From Nitrospira sp. (lineage in GTDB: Bacteria; Nitrospirota; Nitrospiria; Nitrospirales; Nitrospiraceae), in the NCBI GenBank assembly GCA_024998625.1, contig JACOEL010000005.1, forward strand, positions 170,185-234,184: DNA of 64,000 nt, in the 5' to 3' direction. This document shows, in pieces, positions 53,308-62,765 of the stretch (the stretch's first letter is position 1; each line of letters opens with the position of its first letter). The position numbers and the translations under genes were made by a program. The notes below the pieces were generated by a model. It did no database searches, was not told the origin of the DNA, and was given only the letters and a program-made list of their open reading frames with translations.

Positions 53308-56259
53308 ATGAGGCTCTTGTCGCGGTATCGAACAGCCCTCATCGTGCTCAGTGGTATCGGTGCGCTCTATGCGCTGCTCGGTTTTGTCGTCGCGCCCTAT
53401 GCCGTCAAGACCTACGCGATTCCTGCCTTGGCCGAACGTCTTCGGCACCCGGTCGTGCTCGGTGACGTCCGGATCAATCCATTTACCTTTTCGGTAATGT
53501 TGACGGCCTTCGAGATTCGAGAGCCGGATCAGACGCCCATGCTGGGGTTCGAGGAACTCTTCGTGGATTTCGAAGGGACCTCGTTGGTCCGGTCGGCCTA
53601 CCTGTTCGACGAAATCCGATTGACGCTCCCCTTTGGCCTTGTCCACATCCGGGCCGATGGCACGCTGAATCTGTTGGGGCTGATGCCGCCGGCTCAAGGG
53701 TCGCCTACTGAGCCTGTCCCGCCACTGCCTGATGCAAAAGCCAAGAAGGCCCCTGTGCCGCCGGTCGAGATCCGGCTTCTGAGCATCCGGCAGGGGGTTA
53801 TCGAGTACCGGGACGATTCGAAGCGCAAGCCGGTGACGATCGATGTGGTGCCGATTGAAGTTACGTTGCGCAATTTCGGCACCCGGCGCGGGGGCGAAAA
53901 CGCCTATGCCTTCTCAGCCGAATTCGGCGAGGGGGAAACGCTGGCCTGGGAGGGAACAGTCCACCTCGATCCGTTGGAATCCGACGGGCATGTCACTCTG
54001 TCGAACGTTAAACTCAACACATTCTGGCCCAGCCTGCGGGATCGATTTCGATTCGACATCCTGAGTGGGGCCGTCCTCGTCGATGCCCGGTATCACTTCG
54101 ATACCTCGGCGGCTCCCGTCAATCTACAGGTGAGTGAGGGAAAATTCCTACTGTCCGATTTCCGGTTGTCTGCGGCAGGGGAGCGTGATCCGGTCATGAC
54201 GGTGCCGACTTTAACGATCGAGGGCATTCGAATGAACCTTCCAAAGCGGGAGGCGGAAGTCGGTACGATTGCGCTGAGCGGTGCAGAGGTCCGTGCCTGG
54301 CTTGCCGAGGACGGCATCGTGAATTTTAAACCGCTTTTCGCTCCGCTTGGAGAAACCCAGGAGGCCCGAGTTGAGCCGGAGCGCCCTGCGACGGAGCCCG
54401 GGAAGCCCTGGTCTGTGGCGGTGCAAGCGATTGAGGTGACAAAATCGCAGGTGGCGCTCGAAGATCGGAGTCTGAAGACGCCGGTGCTGTTGGCAATCGA
54501 TGACCTGCATGTGACGGTGAACGGGCTTCAGGTGCCGTTGAAGGGCTCGTTGCCGGTGTCGGCCGCTTTTCGGCTCAATCAACAGGGCACCGTTGAGAGC
54601 CAGGGCACGCTGCAATTGGATCCCCTGCAAGCAGCGCTCACCCTGAAACTGGCGCATGTCGGCCTGCGGCCGTTCCAGCCCTATCTCGACCGTACCATGC
54701 AGGTTGACATCAGAGACGGCGAATTGGAATTGGACGGAGAGCTGGCATATCGCAGCCGGCATGACCCGGAACCGATGATCCAGTATACGGGACAGCTGGG
54801 GCTGAATAATCTGCATGTGGCCGACGGAGTGTCTGCCCAGGAGTTCCTTGGCTGGACGGCACTGGGGCTGAACAAGGTCGCGCTGGAGGTGGCCCCGACG
54901 AAGGTGAAGATCGGGGAGATAACGTGGCGCGATCCGACGATCCGGTTTGTGACGGCCAAAGACGGAACCACGAATCTTTCACGCGTGATGAAGGGTCCTG
55001 CTGAAGGTCCGGCACAGTCGCCGGCACAGAAGCCGGTTGAGGCGACAACTCCCAAGAAGACGACGGCTCCGACCCCCATCGACGTGAATGTCGTGCGATT
55101 GTCCAAATTGTCGGCCACGTTCATCGACGAGTCGATTGAACCGGTTGTCACCACCGGGATTCAAGATCTGAGCGGCACGATCAAGGGCCTGTCTTCGAAG
55201 CAGATCACAAAGGCGGAGGTGGCGTTGACCGGGACCGTCGACGAAGTGGCCCCGCTGAAGATTCAGGGGCAGATCAATCCCCTGAGCGAGGATACGTATA
55301 CGCACCTGACCTTCCTCTTCAAGGGCGTCGATTTGACGGCCGTGTCGCCCTACGCGGGCAAGTATGTCGGCTATCCGATCACCAAGGGCAAGCTCTCGCT
55401 CGATCTTATGTATCAGGTGTCGAAGCAGCAACTGGTGGGGGAGAATAAGGTCCTGGTCGATCAACTGACCTTCGGGGAGAAAACCGACAGCCCGGATGCC
55501 ACGAGTCTGCCGGTTCGTCTGGCCGTGGGGTTGTTGAAAGACCGCCGGGGGAGGATCGATATCGATATGCCGGTGCGCGGTGATTTGAACGAACCGGATT
55601 TTCGCTACGGCCGGGTAGTGTTGAATGCGTTGGTCAATCTGATCACCAAAGTGGCCACCTCTCCATTTTCGGCCCTGGGAGGCCTTGTCGGCGGCAGCGG
55701 TGAAGACTTGCAGTTCATCGACTTCATGGCCGGCAGCGAGGTGTTGGAGAGTGCGGAACAGCGAAAGATCGAGTCGATTGCCAAGGCACTCCAGGAACGA
55801 CCGGCGTTGCGGGTGGATGTGGCGGGTGCCGCCGATCCTGCGCGAGACCGCGAAGCCATGGCCTTGCAGAAAATTGGGGCCGAGGTGCAGCGACGGTTTA
55901 CTCAGGGGGGAACCAAAAATCTGCAGGCTGTGCCCTCGCCCTCGCGGGAGTTTGAACTTCTGAGCGATCTCTATGCGGAGAAGTTGGGAAAGCAACCGAT
56001 GAAGCGTGAAGAGCTCCCGGGAGGGAAATTCGTCGAACGGGTGTTGACGGTCGACGAACTGCGACAACAGTTGTTTCCGGCGATGACGGTTGAGGAGTCG
56101 GAATTGCGTCAGCTGGCGCAAGGGCGCGCCAGAGCCATTCGTGAGCACCTGGTCGAACAGGGCCAGTTGCCTGAAGATCGCGTGTTCTTGATTGACGCAG
56201 AGCTGACGCCTTCAGAGGGAAAGCGGGTGCGGGTGAAACTGAATCTGACGGGAAGCTGA
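53308..56259 (+). CDS. large AsmA/DUF748-type protein
   Basis: 983 residues from ATG at 53308; the longer frame runs into tRNA-Arg and is rejected. An N-terminal membrane helix (ALIVLSGIGALYALLGFVVAP) is followed by DUF748 repeats with the recurrent patterns VRINPFTFSVMLTAFEI and FEELFVDFEGTSL. Late in the protein, PALRVDVAGAADPARD and LAQGRARAIREHLVEQGQLPEDRVFL resemble an OmpA-like domain split by an insert of about 90 residues. The family is large, envelope-spanning and thought to move lipids to the outer membrane. Confidence 0.82.
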   Translation: MRLLSRYRTALIVLSGIGALYALLGFVVAPYAVKTYAIPALAERLRHPVVLGDVRINPFTFSVMLTAFEIREPDQTPMLGFEELFVDFEGTSLVRSAYLFDEIRLTLPFGLVHIRADGTLNLLGLMPPAQGSPTEPVPPLPDAKAKKAPVPPVEIRLLSIRQGVIEYRDDSKRKPVTIDVVPIEVTLRNFGTRRGGENAYAFSAEFGEGETLAWEGTVHLDPLESDGHVTLSNVKLNTFWPSLRDRFRFDILSGAVLVDARYHFDTSAAPVNLQVSEGKFLLSDFRLSAAGERDPVMTVPTLTIEGIRMNLPKREAEVGTIALSGAEVRAWLAEDGIVNFKPLFAPLGETQEARVEPERPATEPGKPWSVAVQAIEVTKSQVALEDRSLKTPVLLAIDDLHVTVNGLQVPLKGSLPVSAAFRLNQQGTVESQGTLQLDPLQAALTLKLAHVGLRPFQPYLDRTMQVDIRDGELELDGELAYRSRHDPEPMIQYTGQLGLNNLHVADGVSAQEFLGWTALGLNKVALEVAPTKVKIGEITWRDPTIRFVTAKDGTTNLSRVMKGPAEGPAQSPAQKPVEATTPKKTTAPTPIDVNVVRLSKLSATFIDESIEPVVTTGIQDLSGTIKGLSSKQITKAEVALTGTVDEVAPLKIQGQINPLSEDTYTHLTFLFKGVDLTAVSPYAGKYVGYPITKGKLSLDLMYQVSKQQLVGENKVLVDQLTFGEKTDSPDATSLPVRLAVGLLKDRRGRIDIDMPVRGDLNEPDFRYGRVVLNALVNLITKVATSPFSALGGLVGGSGEDLQFIDFMAGSEVLESAEQRKIESIAKALQERPALRVDVAGAADPARDREAMALQKIGAEVQRRFTQGGTKNLQAVPSPSREFELLSDLYAEKLGKQPMKREELPGGKFVERVLTVDELRQQLFPAMTVEESELRQLAQGRARAIREHLVEQGQLPEDRVFLIDAELTPSEGKRVRVKLNLTGS

Positions 56260-56274
56260 GCGATCTGAGCAGGG

Positions 56275-56643
56275 TCAGGGCTTAATCTGGTACCGCATTC
56301 GCGTACCGTGCAGCAGTGAGAGCTCGATTTCACTCGCGCTCAATTCAGCCGGGAAGTAGGCTCCGGAAATCTTGGCCGCGTTGATGCTCGCTCCTTCGAG
56401 CTTCGCGTTGCGAAAATCGATGCCACGAAGATCGGCTTGCCGGAAGTAACATTCGCTGAAGTCCAGCCCATCCGCCTCCAGCCCGCGAAGATCCAGGCCC
56501 CGCAAATCGCAGCGGGTCAGGTCGACCCGTTCCCCGCCCGCACGTTTGACGTTGAACTCCTTGATGCACCCCTCGCGAAGCAATCGGTACATGGGATCGT
56601 TGGAGATCCGGAGTCCGGTGGCGGGTGGTTTTGTGTTCTCCAT
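56275..56643 (-). CDS. pentapeptide-repeat protein
   Basis: 122 residues from ATG at 56643, supported by GAGGAG. Residues about 40-95 contain the pentapeptide pattern A(D/N)Lxx: DLTRCDLRGLDLRGLEADGLDF, read in parts, then QADLRGIDFRNAKLEGASI. Such quadrilateral helices mimic DNA or serve as scaffolds; some protect gyrase. The flanking parts are not in repeats. Its role here is unknown. It is convergent with the DUF748 gene. Confidence 0.78.
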   Translation of the reverse strand: MENTKPPATGLRISNDPMYRLLREGCIKEFNVKRAGGERVDLTRCDLRGLDLRGLEADGLDFSECYFRQADLRGIDFRNAKLEGASINAAKISGAYFPAELSASEIELSLLHGTRMRYQIKP

Positions 56644-56852
56644 GCGCTCTCCTCTGGCACCTGCATTTCTTATCGGATACGTGAGTAAAAACTTGAGGGG
56701 GCAGGCGGTTTCTCCCGCCACCTGTTTTGCGGCATTCTTCGCGCAAGCTTCTGCTTGCACCGGGCTGAGGAGAAACGGTACTCTAATCCTGTCTTTCTGC
56801 TCCCTTACGCAGTGCCACCACTAGATCAGACCGGAAATTGAAGGAGGAAATC

Positions 56853-57488
56853 ATGGGACTACGATTGGGTGACGATGCCCCAAACTTTACAGCTGAGACG
56901 ACGGAAGGGACGATCAACTTTCATGAGTGGCTGGGCGGCGGGTGGGGAATTCTGTTTTCACACCCGAAGGACTATACCCCCGTCTGCACGACAGAATTAG
57001 GTTATATGGCGAGGATTAAAGGGGAGTTCGATAAGCGTGGCGTGAAGATTCTCGCCATCAGCGTGGACCCCTTGGATTCGCATCGGGGCTGGACCAAGGA
57101 TATCAACGAAACCCAGAATTGTACGGTCAGCTACCCCATCATCGCCGATCCGGAGAAGAAGGTGGCCAACCTCTACGATATGATTCACCCAAACTCGCTG
57201 GATAGCATGACGGTGCGATCCGTGTTCGTGATCGGGCCGGATAAAAAGATCAAGTTGATGCTGACCTATCCGGCTTCCTGCGGGAGAAATTTCGACGAAT
57301 TGCTGCGTGTGGTGGATTCCCTGCAGCTCACCGCAAAATACAAGGTGGCGACTCCGGTCAATTGGAAGGACGGGCAGGACTGCATCATCACGCCGGCCGT
57401 GAACGATGACGAAGCTAAGACACTCTTTCCGAAGGGTTTCAAAGCGATCAAGCCCTATCTGCGGCTGACTCCGCAGCCTAATAAGTAG
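56853..57488 (+). CDS. 1-Cys peroxiredoxin (Prx6-like)
   Basis: 211 residues. AAGGAGG precedes the ATG. Catalytic Cys-45 lies in the motif DYTPVCTTELG, with the conserved SVDPLDSHRGW and a long C-terminal domain (KDGQDCIITPAVNDDEAK) typical of the Prx6 subfamily. It reduces hydrogen peroxide and organic hydroperoxides, with glutathione or another thiol as partner. A strong terminator follows. Confidence 0.9.
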   Translation: MGLRLGDDAPNFTAETTEGTINFHEWLGGGWGILFSHPKDYTPVCTTELGYMARIKGEFDKRGVKILAISVDPLDSHRGWTKDINETQNCTVSYPIIADPEKKVANLYDMIHPNSLDSMTVRSVFVIGPDKKIKLMLTYPASCGRNFDELLRVVDSLQLTAKYKVATPVNWKDGQDCIITPAVNDDEAKTLFPKGFKAIKPYLRLTPQPNK

Positions 57489-57513
57489 CGCGAGATCAAC
57501 GAGCAGCCCTAGG

Positions 57514-57549
57514 AAAGGGGGAGGCAGCTTCACAGCTGCCTCCCCCTTT
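57514..57549 (+). terminator. rho-independent terminator after the peroxiredoxin
   Basis: A perfect 15-bp stem (AAAGGGGGAGGCAGC and its complement) with the loop TTCACA lies 26 bases after the stop, followed by CGTTT. It is the best intrinsic terminator in the window. Confidence 0.9.
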
Positions 57550-57621
57550 CGTTTACCCAGTCTATTGTGTGCGGACAGGTCGCCTCTATCGGTCCGGGCC
57601 ATTTAAGAAGCGAAACAGCCT

Positions 57622-59817
57622 TTATACCAGGAGGAGGCCGGCATTGCGAATCGACCGCCAGGCAGCGCTCCTGCTGAATCGTTCGAATCCGCGCGCGCCG
57701 GCGGCCGGAAAGCGATCACGGACTTCGGCGAGGCGGGGGTAGTCGTGATTCTTCCGGCGAGGCGAAGGAGTCGATTCGTGCAGGAAGCGGAGCAACCATT
57801 CGGTGTGCGGAGACGACAGGCTGACCGTAAAATCTGCTGTGCGTGTCGGAAGAATGACCCTGGTGCGGGTACGTCCGGTTGCCGCGACCACCGGCCTGCC
57901 GCCGATCCAGACGCACCGTCGTTCGGCAGTCAATGGTGGCGCCTCGGAGGAAGCCGCCAACGCCTGCGCGAGCCAGGTCTTCGTCACCCGTGGCGGTTTC
58001 ACCCGATGTGAGAACCAGCGTTGTGGCGGGATATCGAATCCGGCCTGTTCCATGTAGTTGAGCAACGCGGCGCGCAGGCCTTCGCCGAGCCAGGGTGGGC
58101 AGTTCGCATTGGGGTTGGTGTGGCGGAGATCGTTTTCGGCAAACCCTTTGAAGGTCGGGCCGAGGATCGTGAGGCTTTCCGTAGCCGGGTTGAGCCCGAT
58201 GGGGCTGTGGGCGGTGACCGTAAATTTGTGCCAGAAAGCGGACTGCAGGAGATGGTTCGCAAACAGTTGCCGCACGCGCTCCAGTGAATCCACCGTGTCG
58301 GCAATGGTCTCACCGGGGCATCCGTACATGAGATAGGCATGGACCAGGATGCCGGCCTGGCGAAATGCCGCCGCGACCCGCGCCGTTTGGTCCACCGTAA
58401 TTCCTTTCTTCATCCGTTCCAGCAAACGATCGGAGGCCGCTTCGAGCCCGGCGGTCAGGGCGATGCAGCCGGATGCCGCCAGGAGTCTTGCCAGATCAGG
58501 GGAGAACGCCTCCTCGAATCGAATGTTGCCCCACCAGGAAATGGTCAGGCCGGTTTCGAGCAGGCGAAGGGCCAGGGCTTTGAGCGCGGCCGGCGGTGCG
58601 GCTTCGTCGACGAAATGGAAGCCCCGCTGCCCGGTTTCTTGAATCAACGCCTCGATCTGGTCGATCAAGACATCGGTCGGAGTCATCTCATAACGCGAGA
58701 TATAGTTCAGGCCGACATCGCAAAACGTGCATTGCTTCCAATAACAGCCGTGCGCAACGGTTAACTTGTTCCAATGGCCTTCCGACCAGAGCCGATGCAT
58801 GGGGTTCAGGCTGTCGAGGATCGAGAGGTAGTCGGCCAGCGGAAGTCCGGCATAGGTCGGTCGGCCGAGCTCATGCATCGGAATGTCCGGTTCATTGCTG
58901 CCGTCTCGAAGTAGGACGCGGCCGTCTCTGCAGAGAAACGTCCGACGGAGCAGGGGCTCGGGCCGCCCGCCTGCCAGGTGCTCCAGGAGGCAGAGGAAGG
59001 GGCGTTCCCCGTCATCGAGCGTCACATAATCCACGTACTGGAACAGTCGTGGGTCTTCGAGTCGTCTCAGTTCGGTGTTCACATATCCGCCGCCCAGGAC
59101 AATGACGATATGCGGTGATTGTGCCTTGATCGCCTGCGCAATCCGCAACGCGCCGAACAGGTTGCCCGGAAAAGGGATTGTGAGACCTACGACATCGGGC
59201 GTGATTCGGTGGAGATGCGGCCAGAGTGCCTCAAGAAGCAATTCGTCCGTGAGGCTCAGTGGACGAGCCAAGGCGTCCTCGATCCGGTCGAATGACGAGG
59301 TCGCCTGCATGATCTGCTCGGCGTAACGATTCAGAAACAGGTGGGGAGCGACGGTACCCTGGAGGAGATCCGTGAGGTCCTCAATGTAGAGTGTGGCGCG
59401 GTGCCGAGCGCTGTCCGACGGCGATGCTGCGAGAGTTCCTTCTCCTGGCCGACGATCAGCGGTAAAGCGGGGGCCTTCCGGAAGAAATCCCGGGCGGGCG
59501 AGGTGGGGGGCCAACATCGGGTCCTTCCCCTGGAGAAACGCGATCACCGGCTCGATGGTCTGAAGATAGGCCGTTTCCAACGACAGGATTTGTTGGATTT
59601 CGCCTCGCCACGGCTGGTTCGTCTGCTTGATGCGAGTGAACGCCTGCTTCAGTCCCGATCGAGAGAACAGGCGCAACACCATTTCGAGGCCGAGGTCGGC
59701 TTGCTCAGCCTCATACCCCCGTGAACGCAGGAAGCCTGTCAGGTAGGCGGTCGCGGGATAGGGCGTATTGAGTTGGGTCAGCGGAGGAATAGCAAGGAAG
59801 ACGCGTGGCTTGGCCAT
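57622..59817 (-). CDS. radical SAM protein (B12-binding type)
   Basis: 731 residues. The radical SAM cysteines appear in HGCYWKQCTFCDVGLNY at about residues 356-372. The N-terminal third contains PYPATAYLTGFLRSRGYE and a Rossmann-like segment (IAQAIKAQSPHIVIVLGGGYVN) expected of a cobalamin-binding domain. C-terminal of the core, ILVHAYLMYGCPGET and TVDSLE are typical. The substrate is unknown; such enzymes often methylate unactivated carbons. Its N-terminus is close to the opposite-strand gene start. Confidence 0.75.
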   Translation of the reverse strand: MAKPRVFLAIPPLTQLNTPYPATAYLTGFLRSRGYEAEQADLGLEMVLRLFSRSGLKQAFTRIKQTNQPWRGEIQQILSLETAYLQTIEPVIAFLQGKDPMLAPHLARPGFLPEGPRFTADRRPGEGTLAASPSDSARHRATLYIEDLTDLLQGTVAPHLFLNRYAEQIMQATSSFDRIEDALARPLSLTDELLLEALWPHLHRITPDVVGLTIPFPGNLFGALRIAQAIKAQSPHIVIVLGGGYVNTELRRLEDPRLFQYVDYVTLDDGERPFLCLLEHLAGGRPEPLLRRTFLCRDGRVLLRDGSNEPDIPMHELGRPTYAGLPLADYLSILDSLNPMHRLWSEGHWNKLTVAHGCYWKQCTFCDVGLNYISRYEMTPTDVLIDQIEALIQETGQRGFHFVDEAAPPAALKALALRLLETGLTISWWGNIRFEEAFSPDLARLLAASGCIALTAGLEAASDRLLERMKKGITVDQTARVAAAFRQAGILVHAYLMYGCPGETIADTVDSLERVRQLFANHLLQSAFWHKFTVTAHSPIGLNPATESLTILGPTFKGFAENDLRHTNPNANCPPWLGEGLRAALLNYMEQAGFDIPPQRWFSHRVKPPRVTKTWLAQALAASSEAPPLTAERRCVWIGGRPVVAATGRTRTRVILPTRTADFTVSLSSPHTEWLLRFLHESTPSPRRKNHDYPRLAEVRDRFPAAGARGFERFSRSAAWRSIRNAGLLLV

Positions 59818-59885
59818 GCGAGGGAGATATCATACTGCAGGGTAGCGCTGCCAGCCGTGCGCTCGGGGCGAGGCGCCCGGTTCGG

Positions 59886-61232
59886 CTAGGCGGCGCGCAT
59901 GGAGGATTGGATGAAGTAGCCGGTCCATCGCTTGATGCGAAAGTACTCGATCACATGGGGAGGCAATTCGTCACGCGGCATGGCCCGAAGAATGCTCAGT
60001 CCCGACTCTTTTTGGAGATCAACGGTGTGGGGCTGGTCTGCCGGGGCGGCCTGATCGTACAGCACCACGAGGGGCTTGAGACGGTATTTGAAATTGATAT
60101 TGAGCACCTGCCCGAACGAGCCGTCGGTCAGCGTCACGACGGTTCCGGGCGGAAACACGCCCAGAGTTTGGATCATTGCGATCAAGACTTCCGGTGAAAA
60201 GAGCTGCTGCTGGCACTTGTACATCGTCGCCAGCGCTTCGGCCGGCGAAAGGGCGTCTTCAGGATGGAAACTATTGACGAGTGTGTCATAGTGGTCGACG
60301 GCGCTCACGATTCTGGTAGGAAACGAGATTTGATCTCCCTTGAGCTTCTCGGGGTAACCGGATCCATCCATCCGTTCATGGTGGCTGCGGACGATGTCCA
60401 ATACTTCCTCGGGGAACCCGTGAAATCGTCTGAGCATCTCCACGCCAAGGTATGGATGAAGCTGATATTTCACGTGCTCGGCTTCTGAACGGCGGGCACG
60501 GTTCTGCAGGATGTGGCGCGAGATCCGCTGTTCTCCCACGTCGAGGAGCATTCCGGCCATGCCGATCAATTGGAGCGACTCTTGGTCGATGTCGAATTGC
60601 TGCGCCACGATCATGGATAGCGTCGCCACATTGAGGGCGTGAAGGATACTTGCATTGCCGATATCTTCCGGATTGAAGGCGCTGGCTACGGTGCCGGCGG
60701 CTTCAGTATGGGTCAGCAAGGTACGGAGGCCGCCGATCATGGACTGTGCGTGCCGCAATCCCGCATCTGAGCCACTCGCGAGGCCTTTCATCATCTGTGA
60801 ACTCTGAACCAGCATCTGCCGATAGGCGGTTGAGGCGAGTTGTACCGCCTGATGGTAGTCGCCGTGAGTCGGCAACTCCTCGTCCGAAGGTTGCGGGTCC
60901 TCCGGCTCGGCCACGACCTGGTCCGAGCTGGTCTGCGCAGTCGTTTCCGAAACGTCGGTCGAAGGCGGAGGGGGCGAAATCACGTTGCCCTCTTCATCCG
61001 TCTCCGGGTCCGATTCCCGCGGGTAGACCAATACGGTGGCCAATCCGAGTCCTTTGATTGTCGTGATCTGGCTTTGGGAGATGAGTTTGAAGGAACGGCG
61101 CGGGAAGGGATGCTTGAACCAGGAGCAATTCAGGTCGACATACATGCCCAGACGGAGATGCTCCGGACGGAGCACCAAGGAACCGGACGTATCGAGTTTA
61201 GCTGTTTCGTCTGAGGTTCGAAGCAGGGCCAT
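59886..61232 (-). CDS. HD-GYP-like protein with DUF3391 N-terminus and degenerate HD motif
   Basis: 448 residues. The N-terminal DUF3391 domain has LRLGMYVDLNCSWFKHPFPRRSFKL. The HD-GYP domain shows HHERMDGSGYPEKLKGDQ, but the usual HDIGK reads LDVGEQ (GMLLDVGEQRISR). That loses the first His and the Lys, so phosphodiesterase activity is doubtful. The C-terminal part (FPPGTVVTLTDGSFGQVLNI) is typical of the DUF3391-HD-GYP group. It may instead bind cyclic-di-GMP as an effector. Confidence 0.82.
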   Translation of the reverse strand: MALLRTSDETAKLDTSGSLVLRPEHLRLGMYVDLNCSWFKHPFPRRSFKLISQSQITTIKGLGLATVLVYPRESDPETDEEGNVISPPPPSTDVSETTAQTSSDQVVAEPEDPQPSDEELPTHGDYHQAVQLASTAYRQMLVQSSQMMKGLASGSDAGLRHAQSMIGGLRTLLTHTEAAGTVASAFNPEDIGNASILHALNVATLSMIVAQQFDIDQESLQLIGMAGMLLDVGEQRISRHILQNRARRSEAEHVKYQLHPYLGVEMLRRFHGFPEEVLDIVRSHHERMDGSGYPEKLKGDQISFPTRIVSAVDHYDTLVNSFHPEDALSPAEALATMYKCQQQLFSPEVLIAMIQTLGVFPPGTVVTLTDGSFGQVLNINFKYRLKPLVVLYDQAAPADQPHTVDLQKESGLSILRAMPRDELPPHVIEYFRIKRWTGYFIQSSMRAA

Positions 61233-61492
61233 AGGTGTTTCTTTTGCACGGGAACCGTCTGTTGATACGTAAGCACTTCAGGCTATGGGCTTTATCGGAC
61301 CCGGGGAGAAGAAACTTGATGAACAAAGGGGATGGCTGATGTGTTTCAACGTATTGCGAGTCGCCCTGTTTTCGGCGAAGGCCGGATCGAGCTCCTGGAA
61401 CTGCATCGTCTGCATGTTGGGGGAGGTAATTCAAGTAAGCTTGTAAGATCAACAGTATAGGAGCTGCGATGTCCTCAGGATGAGAAGCCGTA

Positions 61493-62662
61493 TCAGGGGG
61501 ATGAAGATCTCTCTGCTTCGACAAGACGAAGAAAATCCAGGCAGGCAGAGCGGATGCGTGTCGGCTCTCGTCGTAGGTCGCTGCCAAGAATAAAGACGAT
61601 GTCCGAACCGTAAAAGGTGACCATCTCACGAATACGCGACGCGGTTATTCTTCCTGCGGCGGTCGGGAGGATGGGTGGACAAACGCCGAGAGCTCGCCGG
61701 CATACCATGGCAATCTGACGGCAATCCTTTTCCGATATCGGGTAGTTCAGACCATAAGTCGGGTAGATGGTGATATCGGCGCCAGCCAGCCTCGGGAGAA
61801 GGCCGAAGAGCACCGGGGGAGCGATGCCGCTGTCCGTCGTCACATAGTGGCTTCCGAGAAAGTCCGGATGTGCGATGAGGGGCAGCGACAACGATGACAG
61901 CTGAGCCAGTGAAGCCATAGTGTCAAAACCTGTTAGCCCGGGGCAGATCAGGAGTGCGCCCGCGCCCGCCTGCGCTGCCTTGGCGGCTTGTTCAATTAGA
62001 GAGGTCCAGGGGCCGGAGATATGCGGCGCATAGAGACAAGGTTTCCCGGTCTGGCGCGAGGCCTTGGCGATGGCCTCGGCGCAACGTGCGACTCGCTCCT
62101 CGAATCGACAGAAGGGGTGATCGCGAAGACTCTGGTCGTCCTTGATCAGATCAACCTCACCCAGGGCAAACTCATGGGCCAGTTCAGCCAGCTGCTGTGG
62201 AGAATACCCGAGCGGCTTCAGCACCGCGCAGAGTAGGGGACGTCGGGGGACCCGCAACAGGTCGCGCAGTCCCTGGGAGCCGAATCGAGGCCCTGCCATC
62301 CGGGCGATGACAGTGTCGGGCAATGAGAAGTCCGTGACGCGGATCTGTCCTTGCAGTCCGGCCATGCCGATGATCATGTGAAGGAGAGCGCTCGGGGTCC
62401 CGTCGAGCAGTTCAACGGGGAAAGTGACCACTGCGCGGTGAGATTTGGGGGTGAGCGCCTCGAGTTGAATCACCCGGCCCAGGAGGTGATCCCGAATCGT
62501 TCCGGAGGGAATGACATGATCGGCCGCTTCGACGGTCTGGTCGATACAGAGCAGATCTGCCCGCCTGCGCGCATCGGCGGCCGATCCGTGAAGACGATAC
62601 TCCACTGAAAAGCGCTCTCCTGAAAACTGCAGACCGGTATTCCGGCTTGAACTGTTCGGCAT
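61493..62662 (-). CDS. RuBisCO-like protein, form IV
   Basis: 389 residues, shorter than RuBisCO (about 460). Core elements of the RuBisCO fold are present: VLKPLGYSPQQLAELAHEFALGEVDLIKDDQ around residues 148-177, HPDFLGSH at about 265-272 and a TIM-barrel-like series after it. The carbamylation lysine equivalent (K174) is kept, but the metal ligand Glu after D176 is replaced by Gln, and loop 6 lysine is absent. It is therefore a RuBisCO-like protein, probably acting on a sulfur or sugar metabolite. AGGAAG precedes the ATG. Confidence 0.8.
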   Translation of the reverse strand: MPNSSSRNTGLQFSGERFSVEYRLHGSAADARRRADLLCIDQTVEAADHVIPSGTIRDHLLGRVIQLEALTPKSHRAVVTFPVELLDGTPSALLHMIIGMAGLQGQIRVTDFSLPDTVIARMAGPRFGSQGLRDLLRVPRRPLLCAVLKPLGYSPQQLAELAHEFALGEVDLIKDDQSLRDHPFCRFEERVARCAEAIAKASRQTGKPCLYAPHISGPWTSLIEQAAKAAQAGAGALLICPGLTGFDTMASLAQLSSLSLPLIAHPDFLGSHYVTTDSGIAPPVLFGLLPRLAGADITIYPTYGLNYPISEKDCRQIAMVCRRALGVCPPILPTAAGRITASRIREMVTFYGSDIVFILGSDLRREPTRIRSACLDFLRLVEAERSSSP

Positions 62663-62765
62663 GTCCGGTCGCTTCCTAGTTGCACGGCTCGAGGAAGAGA
62701 GGGTACCGTATTTCCGCTCGATCCGATAGGTGGGGCGTTCTTGAACAGGTTATCGTACGAGGCCG

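Noticed and set aside
61493..62662. True RuBisCO large subunit
   Set aside because: Too short, with metal-ligand and loop 6 residues replaced; only the RuBisCO-like call is supported.
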